From: Nocardia sienata NBRC 100364
GTDB taxonomy: Bacteria > Actinomycetota > Actinomycetes > Mycobacteriales > Mycobacteriaceae
NCBI RefSeq assembly: GCF_001613205.1
Contig: NZ_BDBX01000005.1
Coordinates: 1 to 64,000, forward strand
Direction of reading: 5' to 3'
DNA: 64,000 bases
Both the position numbers and the translations under genes were made by a program. The notes under the pieces were generated by a model. The model made no database searches, was not told where the DNA came from, and saw only the letters and a program-made list of their open reading frames with translations. Position 1 is the first letter of the stretch, and the number at the start of each line of letters is the position of its first letter. Below are positions 49,356-58,218 of this stretch, piece by piece.

Positions 49356-50459
49356 TCAGAATGCGTAACGCACCGTCAGCCAGGGGGTCCGCTCGGCGAT
49401 GAGGCGGGTGAGGGTATCGACCCCGGCGGCTTTGACATTGTTGCGGTAGCGGACGTTCCACATACCCGAACCGGAGCGCTTGGCCTGCTGGGTCGCCGGC
49501 TGCCACAGCAGGTCCTCGGCCTTCGGGTGCCAGCCGAGGTTGACCTCATGCAACTGTTCGTTGTGGGTGAGCATGATGATCTCCGCGGCCGCCTGGGCCT
49601 TGAAGGCGGCGCCGGTCCCGTCCGAGAGCTGCTCCAGCAGTTCCGCCCAGTCCCGCTCCCAGCCGGGGCGGACGACGACCGGGGAGAAATTGACGTGGAC
49701 CTCATAGCCCGCTGCCACGAAGTCGTCGATCGCGGCGATGCGCTGCCGGATCGGCGTGGTACGCAGGTCGAGTAGCCGGGAGTCGGCCTCGGGCATGACC
49801 GAGAACCGGATCCGGGTCCGGCCACGCGGGTCCAGATCGAGCAGATCACGGTTGACGTATTTGGTGGCGAACGAGGCCTTCGCGGTGGGCCAGGCGCGGA
49901 ACGCCGTGATCAGATCGGCGACATTGTCGCTGACCAGTGCGTCGATCGAGCAGTCGCTGTTCTCTCCCAGGTCGTAGACCCACGCGTGCGGATCGCACTG
50001 GTTCGGCACGGTCTTGGGCCCCTGCCTGCGCACATGCCGGCCGAGGTAACCGACGATCTTGTCGATATTGGTGAACACCGTGATCGGGTTGGCGTAGCCC
50101 TTGCGGCGGGGAACATAGCAGTAGGCGCACGCCATCGCGCAACCGTTGGCGGTCGAAGGGGCGATCCAGTCGGCCGAGCGCCCGTTCTCCCGGGCCGTCA
50201 GTGACTTCTTGACCCCGAGCACCAGGTCCTCGGTCTTGACCCGGATCCAGCGGTCGATATTGCCCGCGTTGCCGTGCAACCGGTCGATCTTCCAGTGGGA
50301 CGCGACGGGGATTATCTCGGCGTCGGGGAAGCGGGCACGCACCTGCTGCCCGCGCGGGCTCGCCAGCGCGTCCGGTTCGGCCCACAGGCGACGGATGTCC
50401 AGCAGGCGTGGTCCCGGTGTGGGCCGGACCGGACCCGGTGCCGCGGTGGAAGCAGTCAT
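49356..50459 (-). CDS. Radical SAM protein of the spore photoproduct lyase-like / Rv2578c family
   Basis: 367 residues. The radical SAM cluster motif is Cys107, Cys111, Cys114 in NGCAMACAYCYVP. Other marks are the N-terminal DIRRLWAEPDAL, IIPVASHWKIDRL, NPITVFTNIDKI, and FSVMPEADSRLLDLRTTPIRQRI. Mycobacterial Rv2578c is a homologue of unknown function; spore photoproduct lyase repairs thymine dimers, but this organism does not form spores, so the role may be a different nucleic-acid or protein repair. ATG 50459 has no strong ribosome site. Confidence 0.9.
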   Translation of the reverse strand: MTASTAAPGPVRPTPGPRLLDIRRLWAEPDALASPRGQQVRARFPDAEIIPVASHWKIDRLHGNAGNIDRWIRVKTEDLVLGVKKSLTARENGRSADWIAPSTANGCAMACAYCYVPRRKGYANPITVFTNIDKIVGYLGRHVRRQGPKTVPNQCDPHAWVYDLGENSDCSIDALVSDNVADLITAFRAWPTAKASFATKYVNRDLLDLDPRGRTRIRFSVMPEADSRLLDLRTTPIRQRIAAIDDFVAAGYEVHVNFSPVVVRPGWERDWAELLEQLSDGTGAAFKAQAAAEIIMLTHNEQLHEVNLGWHPKAEDLLWQPATQQAKRSGSGMWNVRYRNNVKAAGVDTLTRLIAERTPWLTVRYAF

Positions 50460-50623
50460 GGCCCCTGCCTACTCCCCACCCCTGACATTCCGGCGCGCAT
50501 ACCGCGCCCGTGTGTCCGGAGACACCGCCGGCACTCCCCCGCACCCCGCTCGCTTCCTATCCTGGAAGGACACGCGTAGTTCCTGGTCACCGAGACGATG
50601 CCACCGCGAGCACAGGAGCACCC

Positions 50624-51082
50624 ATGGCCACTGTCCACTTCACGGAAACGACCGACGCGACGCCCGAACAGTTCGTCGCCGCGCTCACCGACTTCGGGCC
50701 CGGCCGGGAGGAACTGTTCGGGAACAGCGCGGACAAATACCTCGAGGTGCACACCCGCGGCCCCACCGAAGCCGACGTCACGGAGGGGTCGCGCGGAATC
50801 TGGGAACGCCTGCACTACGACTGGTCGAACCCGCACCGGGTCGTCATGACGACCACCGACTCCAATCTGTGGGGTGGTCGTTCCGGCCACACCTACCAGT
50901 TCACACCCCGCCCCGACGGAAAGACCGACGTGGATGTCGTCGTGGTCCGCGAGGGCAAGAATGCGACGGGCCGGGTGCTCGGGGCAGTGGTGGGATCTGT
51001 CGGCCGAGGCGTCCTGCGTAAGGCGTTCCACAAGACGGTCGAGGCAGTCGAGGCCCGCAACAGCGGGACACCACAGAGCTGA
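50624..51082 (+). CDS. SRPBCC (START-like) superfamily protein
   Basis: 152 residues from ATG 50624 behind ACAGGAG. The fold is suggested by VHFTETTDATPEQFVAALTDFGPGREELFG at the start, the central YDWSNPHRVVMTTTDSNLWGGRSGHTYQFTPR, and a C-terminal long helix (RGVLRKAFHKTVEAVEARN). Such proteins bind hydrophobic ligands or act in polyketide chemistry; no specific role can be assigned. It is divergent from the radical SAM gene. Confidence 0.85.
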   Translation: MATVHFTETTDATPEQFVAALTDFGPGREELFGNSADKYLEVHTRGPTEADVTEGSRGIWERLHYDWSNPHRVVMTTTDSNLWGGRSGHTYQFTPRPDGKTDVDVVVVREGKNATGRVLGAVVGSVGRGVLRKAFHKTVEAVEARNSGTPQS

Positions 51083-51222
51083 AGCCGGTCCACCGGCACA
51101 GCCGGCTCCGGGCGGGGCGGGGCACCGGATGGTTCGGCGTCCGCCTCGCACCGGTCACTCTGCTGTGCGATGTTCGCAGAGTGCCCTGCTTCTCCGGAAC
51201 CGGCGCGCGGAAAGCCGCCCGG

Positions 51223-52140
51223 TCAGCCGACCGGCAGCCCACTGAGGATCGGGACGAAACCCCAGTCCATGATGCGCGCTGCGTCGGCCGCCGCGGCGGC
51301 CAGGTCGTCGGGTGAGCTGTTCAGCACCACACCGATCAGCCGCTGCGCACCCCGGGAGGCTTCGAACAACAAGCAGGTCCCGGCAGCGTTCGTGGACCCG
51401 GTTTTGATTCCGGTGGTACCCGGATAATCACGGAGCAGTCCGTTGGTGGTCTCCCAGACGTGTCCGCGGTTGGCGGGACCGGCGGGCAGGTGGTGGACCC
51501 GCGATCCGACGATCTCCCGGAAGACCGGATCGGCCATCGCATGCCGACCGAGCCGCACCAACTCCGCCGGGGTGGAGTACGTGGCGAAATCGTCGGGGGC
51601 GGGCAGACCGCTGGGATCGCTGAAATGCGTGTTCGGCATCCCCAGCCGTTGCGCGGTGGCGTTCATGCGGGCGATGAAAGCGTCCTGACCCGGCCCGAAT
51701 GCCTCGGCCAAGGCATAGGCTGCGTCGCAGCCCGAGGGCAGCATCATCGCGTACAGCAACTCCCGCGCGGTGAGCACCTCTCCGGGAACCAGACCGGCGG
51801 TACTTCCGCCGTAGGCGGCCGCATAGTCGACGGCCGCTCGCGGCACTGTGACCGGACGCTCGAGGTCCCCGGATTCGAGCACGACCACCGCCGTCATCAC
51901 CTTGGTGATACTGGCGATCGGGACGCGGGTATCCGGCTGCCGCGACCACACGATCAATCCGGTACCGGCCTCCGCCAGCGCCGCGGCGGGCGCCCGCACG
52001 CCCTCCGGTTGCGTTGTCAGTGGAAACGGGAGCTGAGCCGAGCCACCGGGAACCGGGGCCGCCGCAGCGGTGGGCGCGAAGACGACGAGTATTCCGGCGA
52101 TGGCCGCCGTCAGTACACGGACATAGGTTCGCATCGCCAC
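51223..52140 (-). CDS. D-alanyl-D-alanine carboxypeptidase (type-5 penicillin-binding protein)
   Basis: 305 residues from GTG 52140 (or ATG 52134). A signal peptide is clear (LTAAIAGILVVFAPTAAAAP). Active-site motifs: Ser77-I-T-Lys80 (SITK), Ser136-Gly-Cys138 (SGC in place of SxN), and Lys246-Thr-Gly (KTGST). It trims peptidoglycan stem peptides in the periplasm. It lacks a long C-terminal membrane anchor. No gene partners are obvious; the 121-aa gene at 52249 is on the same strand upstream. Confidence 0.92.
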   Translation of the reverse strand: MAMRTYVRVLTAAIAGILVVFAPTAAAAPVPGGSAQLPFPLTTQPEGVRAPAAALAEAGTGLIVWSRQPDTRVPIASITKVMTAVVVLESGDLERPVTVPRAAVDYAAAYGGSTAGLVPGEVLTARELLYAMMLPSGCDAAYALAEAFGPGQDAFIARMNATAQRLGMPNTHFSDPSGLPAPDDFATYSTPAELVRLGRHAMADPVFREIVGSRVHHLPAGPANRGHVWETTNGLLRDYPGTTGIKTGSTNAAGTCLLFEASRGAQRLIGVVLNSSPDDLAAAAADAARIMDWGFVPILSGLPVG

Positions 52141-52248
52141 ATTGTGGCGGCCGACCTCGTCGAACAGCGGGATTTACGGCCGGCGTCGCGGTCGCTCATC
52201 CGGCCGACCGGAGCCGGCAGCCACCCGTCGCGGCGGCGCGTGGAGCCG

Positions 52249-52614
52249 TCAGGCGTTCTGTCTGATCTCCGCGAAGCTCGCCCACTGGACCTCGGCGATA
52301 TCGTTCGCCTCGTCGTTGAAGGTAGTGTCGATCCACTCGAGGATCTGGTCCTCCACTTTCCGCAATACGGGCTCCGGCGCATCGACCGGGGAGGTCATCT
52401 CGAGAGAGAAGTAGGTGCGTTCGCCCGGATCCTGGCCGGGGTGCTCCTCGGCCCAGGCCAGATGCATCCGGTGTTCGCCACCGGCCTTCGGCGCCAGTTC
52501 TGTTCTCGCCTCGGCGAATTCGGGGAACTTCGCAAGTTCACCGGCCGCGGCCGAGCACACGGAGTCGGCTTGCGCGGGTGTGCAGTACAGCTGGACAACC
52601 AGATAGCTACTCAC
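52249..52614 (-). CDS. Unknown soluble protein (121 aa)
   Basis: About 121 residues from GTG 52614; the longer frame to 52779 has poor codon bias. It reads SYLVVQLYCTPAQADSVCSAAAGELAKFPEF, then HRMHLAWAEEHPGQDPGERTYFSLEMTSPVDAPEP and a C-terminal acidic DEANDIAEVQWASFAEIRQ. Two Cys may pair. No signal peptide with this start. I do not recognise the family. It may be co-transcribed with the carboxypeptidase, which starts 108 bases downstream. Confidence 0.65.
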   Translation of the reverse strand: MSSYLVVQLYCTPAQADSVCSAAAGELAKFPEFAEARTELAPKAGGEHRMHLAWAEEHPGQDPGERTYFSLEMTSPVDAPEPVLRKVEDQILEWIDTTFNDEANDIAEVQWASFAEIRQNA

Positions 52615-52845
52615 GCTACCGGCCACATCCTCTCGGTTGATCGCATGACAGTGCCGCTCGTCGCACCGGGATGGTGAACTCGCGTGCAGGGCAGCATATC
52701 CCGGCCACCCCCTGGCGTCAGCGCCGGCTTTCGGACAGCGGTCGCCATACGTGGCACAGATCGCCTGGCCCGGCCGCACCGGGATCCGAACCCATCGCGC
52801 ATGGTTTCGCGAGGTGCTCGCGCGGCGGCGAGCGTCCGCACCAGC

Positions 52846-53622
52846 CTATGAGCCGGCCAGAGCTTTCGGCGCGTCACCGCTTGGTCGGGCGGTTCCTGCT
52901 TTGCGGTTGCGCCAGAGGAGAAGGGTGCTGGCGGTGAGGCTGACCAGGGTTCCGAGGTTGACTCCCGCGCCTTGCAGCGCGTAACGAGCTCGCCCGGGCA
53001 GGATTTTGGTCGTGGTGAGGGCCGTAGCTGCGGTGATCGGGATCAGCGGCGCGATGAGGGGCGCCGACCAGCGTGGATAGGCGGTATCGCCACGTCGGAT
53101 GGTGTCGAGTATGAGCACGGACGCCGCCGCGGTTGCCGCGCCGAGTGGGATGTAAGCGCTGACGGTGGCCTGTTCGAATGCCTCGGCTGTGGCGAGCAGT
53201 CGTTGCCGGACCTCAGGATCGCCGTCGAGGGCTTCGAGGTCTTGGTAGGCCCGTCCTATGTGGAAGAACGAGCCGTGGGCGAACGAGGTCAAGGCCAGTC
53301 CACCGGCCAGCAGCAGGGCAGGCGGTACTGCGCGGCGGGGGCCGGCCGGGGCCAGGCCCTGGTGGATGTGCCATGCGGCGGCGAGGTAGAGCGGTGTGGC
53401 GTAAACCCCGAGCAGCGCACCTGCGGCGAGTTGGCGAGTGGGGGCCGGCACCATCGACAGCAGCGGCATCAGGGGTTTGTCGACCTGTTCCAGACCGCGC
53501 AGCGCGGGGTGTTGTTCGGGATCCGTGCGGCGGCCGAGCAGCAGGACGTCGCTGACGGCGTATGCGGCGGCGGCCGCGATTCCTGCGATACCGGTCCCGC
53601 GCACGATAGTGCGTCTTTTCAT
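52846..53622 (-). CDS. Multi-pass membrane protein of unknown function
   Basis: 258 residues, about six or seven hydrophobic segments, starting MKRRTIVRGTGIAGIAAAAAYAVSDVLLLG. It resembles DUF6796-type membrane proteins: an N-terminal helix with LLLGRR, a loop with MVPAPTRQLAAGALLGVYATPLYLAAAWHIHQGL, and TSFAHGSFFHIGRAYQDLEAL. AAGGAG lies nine bases before the ATG. It follows the decayed metal-exporter locus on the same strand. Confidence 0.8.
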   Translation of the reverse strand: MKRRTIVRGTGIAGIAAAAAYAVSDVLLLGRRTDPEQHPALRGLEQVDKPLMPLLSMVPAPTRQLAAGALLGVYATPLYLAAAWHIHQGLAPAGPRRAVPPALLLAGGLALTSFAHGSFFHIGRAYQDLEALDGDPEVRQRLLATAEAFEQATVSAYIPLGAATAAASVLILDTIRRGDTAYPRWSAPLIAPLIPITAATALTTTKILPGRARYALQGAGVNLGTLVSLTASTLLLWRNRKAGTARPSGDAPKALAGS

Positions 53623-53729
53623 GCCCGTTTCACTCCTTGTCCCTGGTTTGCCGGTGGGCGCCTGCCCTCCGGCGTCCTGTATCTGTGGGTTGATCTCTCG
53701 GTCCGACTACCGCCCAATCCTTCGATGGG

Positions 53730-53831
53730 TCAGGCGGCGGTCGGGTCCGGTAACGCGGCGGGGTCCGGCGGTGTCGGCATCGGTTGCCGCGGTCCGACGC
53801 GGGCGCGGGCGGATTCGGGAAGCCGGGACAT
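53730..53831 (-). CDS. Possible 33-aa Pro-rich peptide
   Basis: ATG 53831 lies in the stop of the decayed exporter frame (TGATG) with AAAGGAA upstream. It encodes SRLPESARARVGPRQPMPTP and a Pro/Ala tail. It may be only a by-product of the deletion next door. Confidence 0.25.
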   Translation of the reverse strand: MSRLPESARARVGPRQPMPTPPDPAALPDPTAA

Positions 53832-54113
53832 CAGTGTTCCTTTCCGGTGAGGTGGACGCAGCAGTCGCGGGACGGGCCGGTGCCCGCGGCGGTCATGATG
53901 GTCGGTGCGGGACAGCAGGCGTCGCCTTTGCAGGCGTTGCGGCCTTCTCTTACCCCGGGCGCCTTCGGTCAGCGCGATGATCGCCTCGATGACGTTGTAG
54001 GTGATGGTCTCGGCGGCGAACCAGCGAATCCGCCGCGCCGACACCGCCTTCCGGTCCGGAACGGGCCCGGGGTTCACCGCGGACGGCAGGGCGGGCATAT
54101 CGAGGGAGGCCAT
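53831..54113 (-). pseudogene. Internally deleted cation efflux (CDF) gene
   Basis: The first 50 codons (from ATG 54113) read like the start of a cation diffusion facilitator: DRKAVSARRIRWFAAETITYNVIEAIIALTEG, ending inside TM1. Near 53950-53965 the frame changes and the rest reads VREGRNACKGDACCPAP, a Cys-rich exporter tail, then stops at 53831. About 200 central codons are missing. The gene starts one base inside the cmtR-like stop, so it was the coupled exporter of that sensor and is now almost certainly inactive. Confidence 0.75.
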
Positions 54114-54448
54114 CAGCAGCAGCCCTCGGTCTCGGCGGTCGGGCAGCAGGCCGGATCCACCGCCAGCACCAGTCCCAGCAGATCACCGAGCGCGGCGGCG
54201 ATCCGAGCGTCGGCGAGTTCGTAACGGACCCGCCGGCCTTCGGGTGCCGCGACCACGAGCCCGCAGCCGCGTAGGCAGGCGAGGTGGTTGGACAGGATCT
54301 GGCGGGTTACCCCGATCTGCTCGGCCAGCTCCGACGGGTAGCCCGGGGCCTGCCGAAGGCTCAACAAGATCCGCGTGCGGGTCGGGTCCGATAGCGCGTG
54401 CCCGAAACGGGAGAGCGCGTCGGTATGCAGCAAGGTCCGGGTCCCCAT
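54113..54448 (-). CDS. cmtR: CmtR-like ArsR/SmtB metal-sensing repressor
   Basis: 111 residues from ATG 54448. It matches mycobacterial CmtR (Cd/Pb sensor): FGHALSDPTRTRILLSLRQAPGYPSELAEQIGVTRQILSNHLACLRGCGLVVAAPEGRRVRYELADARIAAALGDLLGLVLAVD. The CLRGC pair corresponds to the Cys ligands of CmtR, and more Cys lie in the tail (ACCPTAETEGCC). It should leave DNA when Cd or Pb binds. The partner exporter downstream is broken. Confidence 0.88.
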   Translation of the reverse strand: MGTRTLLHTDALSRFGHALSDPTRTRILLSLRQAPGYPSELAEQIGVTRQILSNHLACLRGCGLVVAAPEGRRVRYELADARIAAALGDLLGLVLAVDPACCPTAETEGCC

Positions 54449-54481
54449 GAACCCGGATAGTACATCTGAAAATGGATTCAC
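54449..54481 (-). promoter_or_regulatory. Likely leaderless promoter/operator of cmtR
   Basis: TACTAT at 54457-54462 sits eight bases before the ATG in an AT-rich island, so transcription should start at or near the start codon. AT-rich half-sites nearby could be the CmtR operator. Confidence 0.45.
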
Positions 54482-54823
54482 AAAACAATGTATTATGACC
54501 GGGTGGGCGGTCCCGAGGTGGGGGGCAAGCCAAACCAGGGCTGTCGAGCGGGTCGGTGGCAGTTGCCGCGCTCGACCCACCGCCACAGAACCCCCACGAT
54601 CGAGCCTGGCCAACCGGTCCACAGCAGCCTGCCGTAACGCACGCCCACTCGCGCCGACCCCGCCCGCGGCCTCCCGGAATCGCCGGCCCGCGTCAAGACC
54701 CAGCGGATCACTCGACCACTCTCAGGAAGAATTCTGACCACGTACCCAGCGGTAGGGAGACCGGATTCACCGACATTCCCGTCGGGCAGGATCCTGACGC
54801 CGCGACCTTGGCGGGCGCGACAT
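54482..54823. other. Gap between cmtR and the TetR gene
   Basis: About 340 bases. Frames on both strands have atypical composition; none shows a start site or recognisable family. It may be a scar of the same event that deleted the exporter. Confidence 0.4.
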
Positions 54824-55456
54824 CTACGCCATGAGTCCTGCCAGGATTATGCGTACCCCGGCCCGGAATTCGGCTGCCGGGTCGCTCGATACGGCGGCGT
54901 GCGCGATCTCGATGAGCTTGGGGAACCGCTCGGACGGCAAGGCCGCGATCCGGTCGGTGATTGTCATGAGGTCCTCATCGCGGGCCACAGATAGGGGACC
55001 GACGAGTTCGGCTTGCGCGTACCCGGTGATGAAGCCGGACACTGCGCGGAACGCCACCAGCAATTCAGCTCCTGACCTACCGCTACGCGCGAGCGCCTGC
55101 AATAGGGCTTCGGTCGGCCGGAGTGTCGCCAGATCGAGGCTGCGCCGGGTGAGAATCAGTGGGATCGCGTGGGGATGTGCGCGCACGGCTTGCCACATTC
55201 CCTCGGCGACGGTGAGCACCTCGTCATCCCAGTCGAGGGACGGCACGCAGTCCCAGCGAGCTTCGGCCATCACGGCCTCGGTGACGAGCTGCTCCAGGCC
55301 CTCACGTCCATCGACGTAGTTGTAGATCGTCATCGGACCGGTGCCCAGCGCCGACGCGAGACTGCGCATAGTCAAGCCGACCAGGCCTTGGCTGTCGACC
55401 AAGGCCAGTGCGGCGATCTGTAGCTGCTCGCGCGTGAATTTTCGGGGGGCGGGCAT
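54824..55456 (-). CDS. TetR-family repressor
   Basis: 210 residues from ATG 55456. N-terminal HTH: FTREQLQIAALALVDSQGLVGLTMRSLASALGTGPMTIYNYVDGREGL (7-54). The C-terminal domain is of the TetR_C type (AHPHAIPLILTRRSLDLATLRPTEALLQAL). It is divergent from a hydrolase/acyl-CoA synthetase pair with paired GTAC boxes between, so it most likely represses both directions. Ligand unknown, probably a hydrophobic acid or acyl-CoA. Confidence 0.92.
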   Translation of the reverse strand: MPAPRKFTREQLQIAALALVDSQGLVGLTMRSLASALGTGPMTIYNYVDGREGLEQLVTEAVMAEARWDCVPSLDWDDEVLTVAEGMWQAVRAHPHAIPLILTRRSLDLATLRPTEALLQALARSGRSGAELLVAFRAVSGFITGYAQAELVGPLSVARDEDLMTITDRIAALPSERFPKLIEIAHAAVSSDPAAEFRAGVRIILAGLMA

Positions 55457-55472
55457 ACTCCTCCTTGTTTAA

Positions 55473-55516
55473 GTACAAGGTACGTGTTTAACTGAGCTTG
55501 TTCACGTACAACGTAC
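55473..55516. promoter_or_regulatory. Paired TetR boxes GTAC-N3-GTAC
   Basis: GTACAAGGTAC at 55473-55483 and GTACAACGTAC at 55506-55516, centre to centre 33 bases. Both lie in the short gap between tetR and the hydrolase gene. Confidence 0.7.
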
Positions 55517-55531
55517 CTATATCGAGGTGTC

Positions 55532-56419
55532 ATGACCATTCGCACTACCTTCACTTCCGGCCGCGACGAGTGCGCGGTATGGCTGACCCTCCCGGACGGC
55601 CCCGGTCCGCATCCTGTTGTGGTGCTCGTCCACGGCGGTGGCGCAACCCACGAGATGATGCTCGCCCAGTACGAGGAGTGGTTCTCCGAAGCGGGTCTTG
55701 CCGTGGTCGCCTTCGATTTCCGCCACCTCGGAGAATCCGGTGGTCAGCCGCGCCAGCTGGTGAGTCAGCGCCGTTACACCGAGGATGTCGACGCCGCTCT
55801 GGCTTTCGCCCGCTCCCGCCCCGAACTGGACGCACGCCGGATCGCGCTGTGGGGCACCTCATTCGGCGCCAGCCACGTCCTGGCCGCAGCCGCCCGCCAC
55901 GATGACCTTCGCGCCGCGGTGGTTCAGTGTCCGGTCTTCAGCGGGCGTGCCGTCGTGTCACGGGCGGGGGTACGGCATCTGCTGCGGTTCACGGTTCCGA
56001 TCGTCTCCGACCTGGTCCGCGCCACACTCGGCCGGCCGCGCCGTTACGTCCCATTGGTCGGAAAGCCCGGGGACCTGGCGTTCGTGAACCAGCCCGGCGC
56101 TCTCGAAGGATGGCAGTCGGTGACACCACCTGGTTACCGCTTCGACAACCGGATCACGGCCGCCTCGGGACTGGGCATGTTGTTCTACAACGCCGCATCC
56201 TCCGCGCCACGCGTGCGCTGCCCGCTGCTGGTGTGCGCCTGCGAGCAAGAGAATCTGATCGACCCCGCCATCGCGGGGCGGGTGGCCGCAGCCGCACCAC
56301 GGGCCGTCCTGAAACGTTACGACGCCGATCACTTCACGGTCTACCATCCGCCGGCCGTCGAGAAGATCGTTGCCGATCAGATCGACTTTCTGACCACACA
56401 CCTGGCGTCGAACGCGTAA
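55532..56419 (+). CDS. Alpha/beta hydrolase (acyl-peptidase/dienelactone-hydrolase-like)
   Basis: 295 residues from ATG 55532. LVHGGGATHEMMLAQYEEWFSEAG near 31-54, FDFRHLGESGGQ, the nucleophile Ser in LWGTSFGASH near 110, Asp in CACEQENLIDPAIA and the His in DADHFTVYHP near the end. It is the first gene in a TetR-controlled set with an acyl-CoA synthetase. It may release an acid that the next enzyme activates. Confidence 0.88.
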   Translation: MTIRTTFTSGRDECAVWLTLPDGPGPHPVVVLVHGGGATHEMMLAQYEEWFSEAGLAVVAFDFRHLGESGGQPRQLVSQRRYTEDVDAALAFARSRPELDARRIALWGTSFGASHVLAAAARHDDLRAAVVQCPVFSGRAVVSRAGVRHLLRFTVPIVSDLVRATLGRPRRYVPLVGKPGDLAFVNQPGALEGWQSVTPPGYRFDNRITAASGLGMLFYNAASSAPRVRCPLLVCACEQENLIDPAIAGRVAAAAPRAVLKRYDADHFTVYHPPAVEKIVADQIDFLTTHLASNA

Positions 56420-56435
56420 CGAGAGGAGTGCTCCG

Positions 56436-57998
56436 ATGAAGCGGATTCACGACGTCCTCCACCGGGCGGCGACCACTGCGGCGGATGCCGTGGGCTGGAT
56501 AGTGGACGACCGGAAAATCCGGTTCGCCGAGATGGACGCATGGTCGGACCGGGTCGCCGGTGGATTGCTGCGGCTGGGCATCCGGCGGGGCGATCGCATC
56601 GCAGTCAACGGGCCCAACACACCCGACTGGCTTGCTGTGTACTTCGGGGCGGCCAAAATCGGCGCGGTGGTGGTCGGGCTCAGTGTCCGATACCGGGAAA
56701 AGGAGTTCGCCCGCATCCTCGGCGATTCCGGGGCACGTGTGGTGGTCACCGTGCCGTCCAGCGAGGGCATCGACTTTCTGGGCATGCTGGCCGGCCTGCG
56801 AAATCGTCTTCCACAGCTGGAAGCCGTGGTGACCTTCGGCGCGGGCGGCGATCACGTCCTCGATGAGCTCTGGTCCACACCGGCGGATACCGTGCTGCTC
56901 GCCGAAGCCGAGGACGCCGTCCGCGAAGACGATCCGGTCATGATCATCTATACGTCCGGGACAACCGGCCGGCCCAAGGGAGCAGTTCTGACGCATGGCG
57001 GCCAGCTCGCGGCCGCTATCGCCCAAGCGGGGCACATGCGGCTCGGCCCTGGCGACACGCTACCGGTCGCCGTACCGCTCAACCATGTCAGCGGCATCAC
57101 CTGTTGCGTACTCGCCGCGCTGGTCACCTGTGCCCGCACTGTGCTGCTGCCGACCTTCGAGGCCGCCGCCGCCGCCAACCTGTTCCATACAGCCGACCTC
57201 ACGATCTGGGTCGGGGTACCGACCATGCACACACTGCTACTCGACCAGCCCCGGTTCATCACCATCGATACCGCTGCGGTTCGGCTCGTGGTCACCGGCG
57301 GCGCCAACGCGGAACCAGCCTTGCTGGAACGTTTGACCAGCTCCTTTCCGAACGCCACCGTGATGAACCTCTACGGGCTCAGTGAGTCCTCGGGCGCAGT
57401 CGTGATGACCCCCTGGGGCGCCGACACAGAGACGACCGTGCGCGCGATCGGTCGGCCGCTTCCGACCGTGCAGATCAAGATCGCCGATGCCGACGGGACC
57501 GAAGTCGCCGTCGGCGAAACCGGCGAACTCCTGCTCCGAACCCCTTCGGTCATGGCGGGCTATCACAACATGCCCGCGGAAACGGCCGACGCCATCGGTG
57601 ACGACGGCTGGCTGCGCACCGGCGACATCGCCTGGACCGATAACGACGGCTTCATCACCCTGCACGGCCGGGCCAGGGACATGTTCGTCCAAGGCGGATA
57701 CAACATCTACCCGATCGAAGTCGAGAACATACTGGCAGAGCACCCCCAGGTCCTCATGGTGGCCGGTATCGGCGTACCCGATCCGGTGCTCGGCGAGATC
57801 GGCCGCTACTACGTTGTCCTGACGCCGGACGCTCGGCTCGCCGAAGGCGACCTCCAGCATTTCTGCGCGGACAAAATCGCGGATTACAAGGTTCCCAAAG
57901 AAATCATCATCAGGCCGAGCTTGCCCTTGACTCCGTCCGGCAAGGTGCACAAGGCCGCACTTCGCAACGAATCAACACAACCAGGCGCCCTGGGCTGA
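56436..57998 (+). CDS. Acyl-CoA synthetase (AMP-binding)
   Basis: 520 residues. P-loop IIYTSGTTGRPKGAVLTH near 170-187, the A5 motif LYGLSESSGAVVMTPWG near 311, and A7-A8 RTGDIAWTDNDGFITLHGRARDMFVQGGYNIYPIEVEN near 390-427, then A10 TPSGKVHKAALR. It activates a carboxylic acid to acyl-AMP and acyl-CoA; the family alone does not say which acid. It follows the hydrolase by 16 bases and is probably in the same transcript. Confidence 0.9.
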   Translation: MKRIHDVLHRAATTAADAVGWIVDDRKIRFAEMDAWSDRVAGGLLRLGIRRGDRIAVNGPNTPDWLAVYFGAAKIGAVVVGLSVRYREKEFARILGDSGARVVVTVPSSEGIDFLGMLAGLRNRLPQLEAVVTFGAGGDHVLDELWSTPADTVLLAEAEDAVREDDPVMIIYTSGTTGRPKGAVLTHGGQLAAAIAQAGHMRLGPGDTLPVAVPLNHVSGITCCVLAALVTCARTVLLPTFEAAAAANLFHTADLTIWVGVPTMHTLLLDQPRFITIDTAAVRLVVTGGANAEPALLERLTSSFPNATVMNLYGLSESSGAVVMTPWGADTETTVRAIGRPLPTVQIKIADADGTEVAVGETGELLLRTPSVMAGYHNMPAETADAIGDDGWLRTGDIAWTDNDGFITLHGRARDMFVQGGYNIYPIEVENILAEHPQVLMVAGIGVPDPVLGEIGRYYVVLTPDARLAEGDLQHFCADKIADYKVPKEIIIRPSLPLTPSGKVHKAALRNESTQPGALG

Positions 57999-58020
57999 CC
58001 GGTCCACCACGGCGGCAGAA

Positions 58021-58049
58021 GTTGCCGCCGACCTCCAATCGGCGGCAAC
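58021..58049 (+). terminator. Hairpin after the acyl-CoA synthetase
   Basis: GTTGCCGCCGA-CCTCCAA-TCGGCGGCAAC, a perfect 11-pair stem 22 bases after the stop. It suggests that the SDR gene at 58219 has its own promoter or depends on read-through. Confidence 0.7.
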
Positions 58050-58218
58050 CACGGTCGGCTCCATAGGTGGCGACATGCCACGCGGACACAACCGTGCACC
58101 GGCTATCCAGGTCCAGCGACGGCTCGCACCGAGCCCTCGGGTTCAGCGGTCTGCCACACCGACCGGCCCCCGCCTTCGGACGAAAACCCGTCTTACACAT
58201 CACTTGAAGGAGCCTGCC

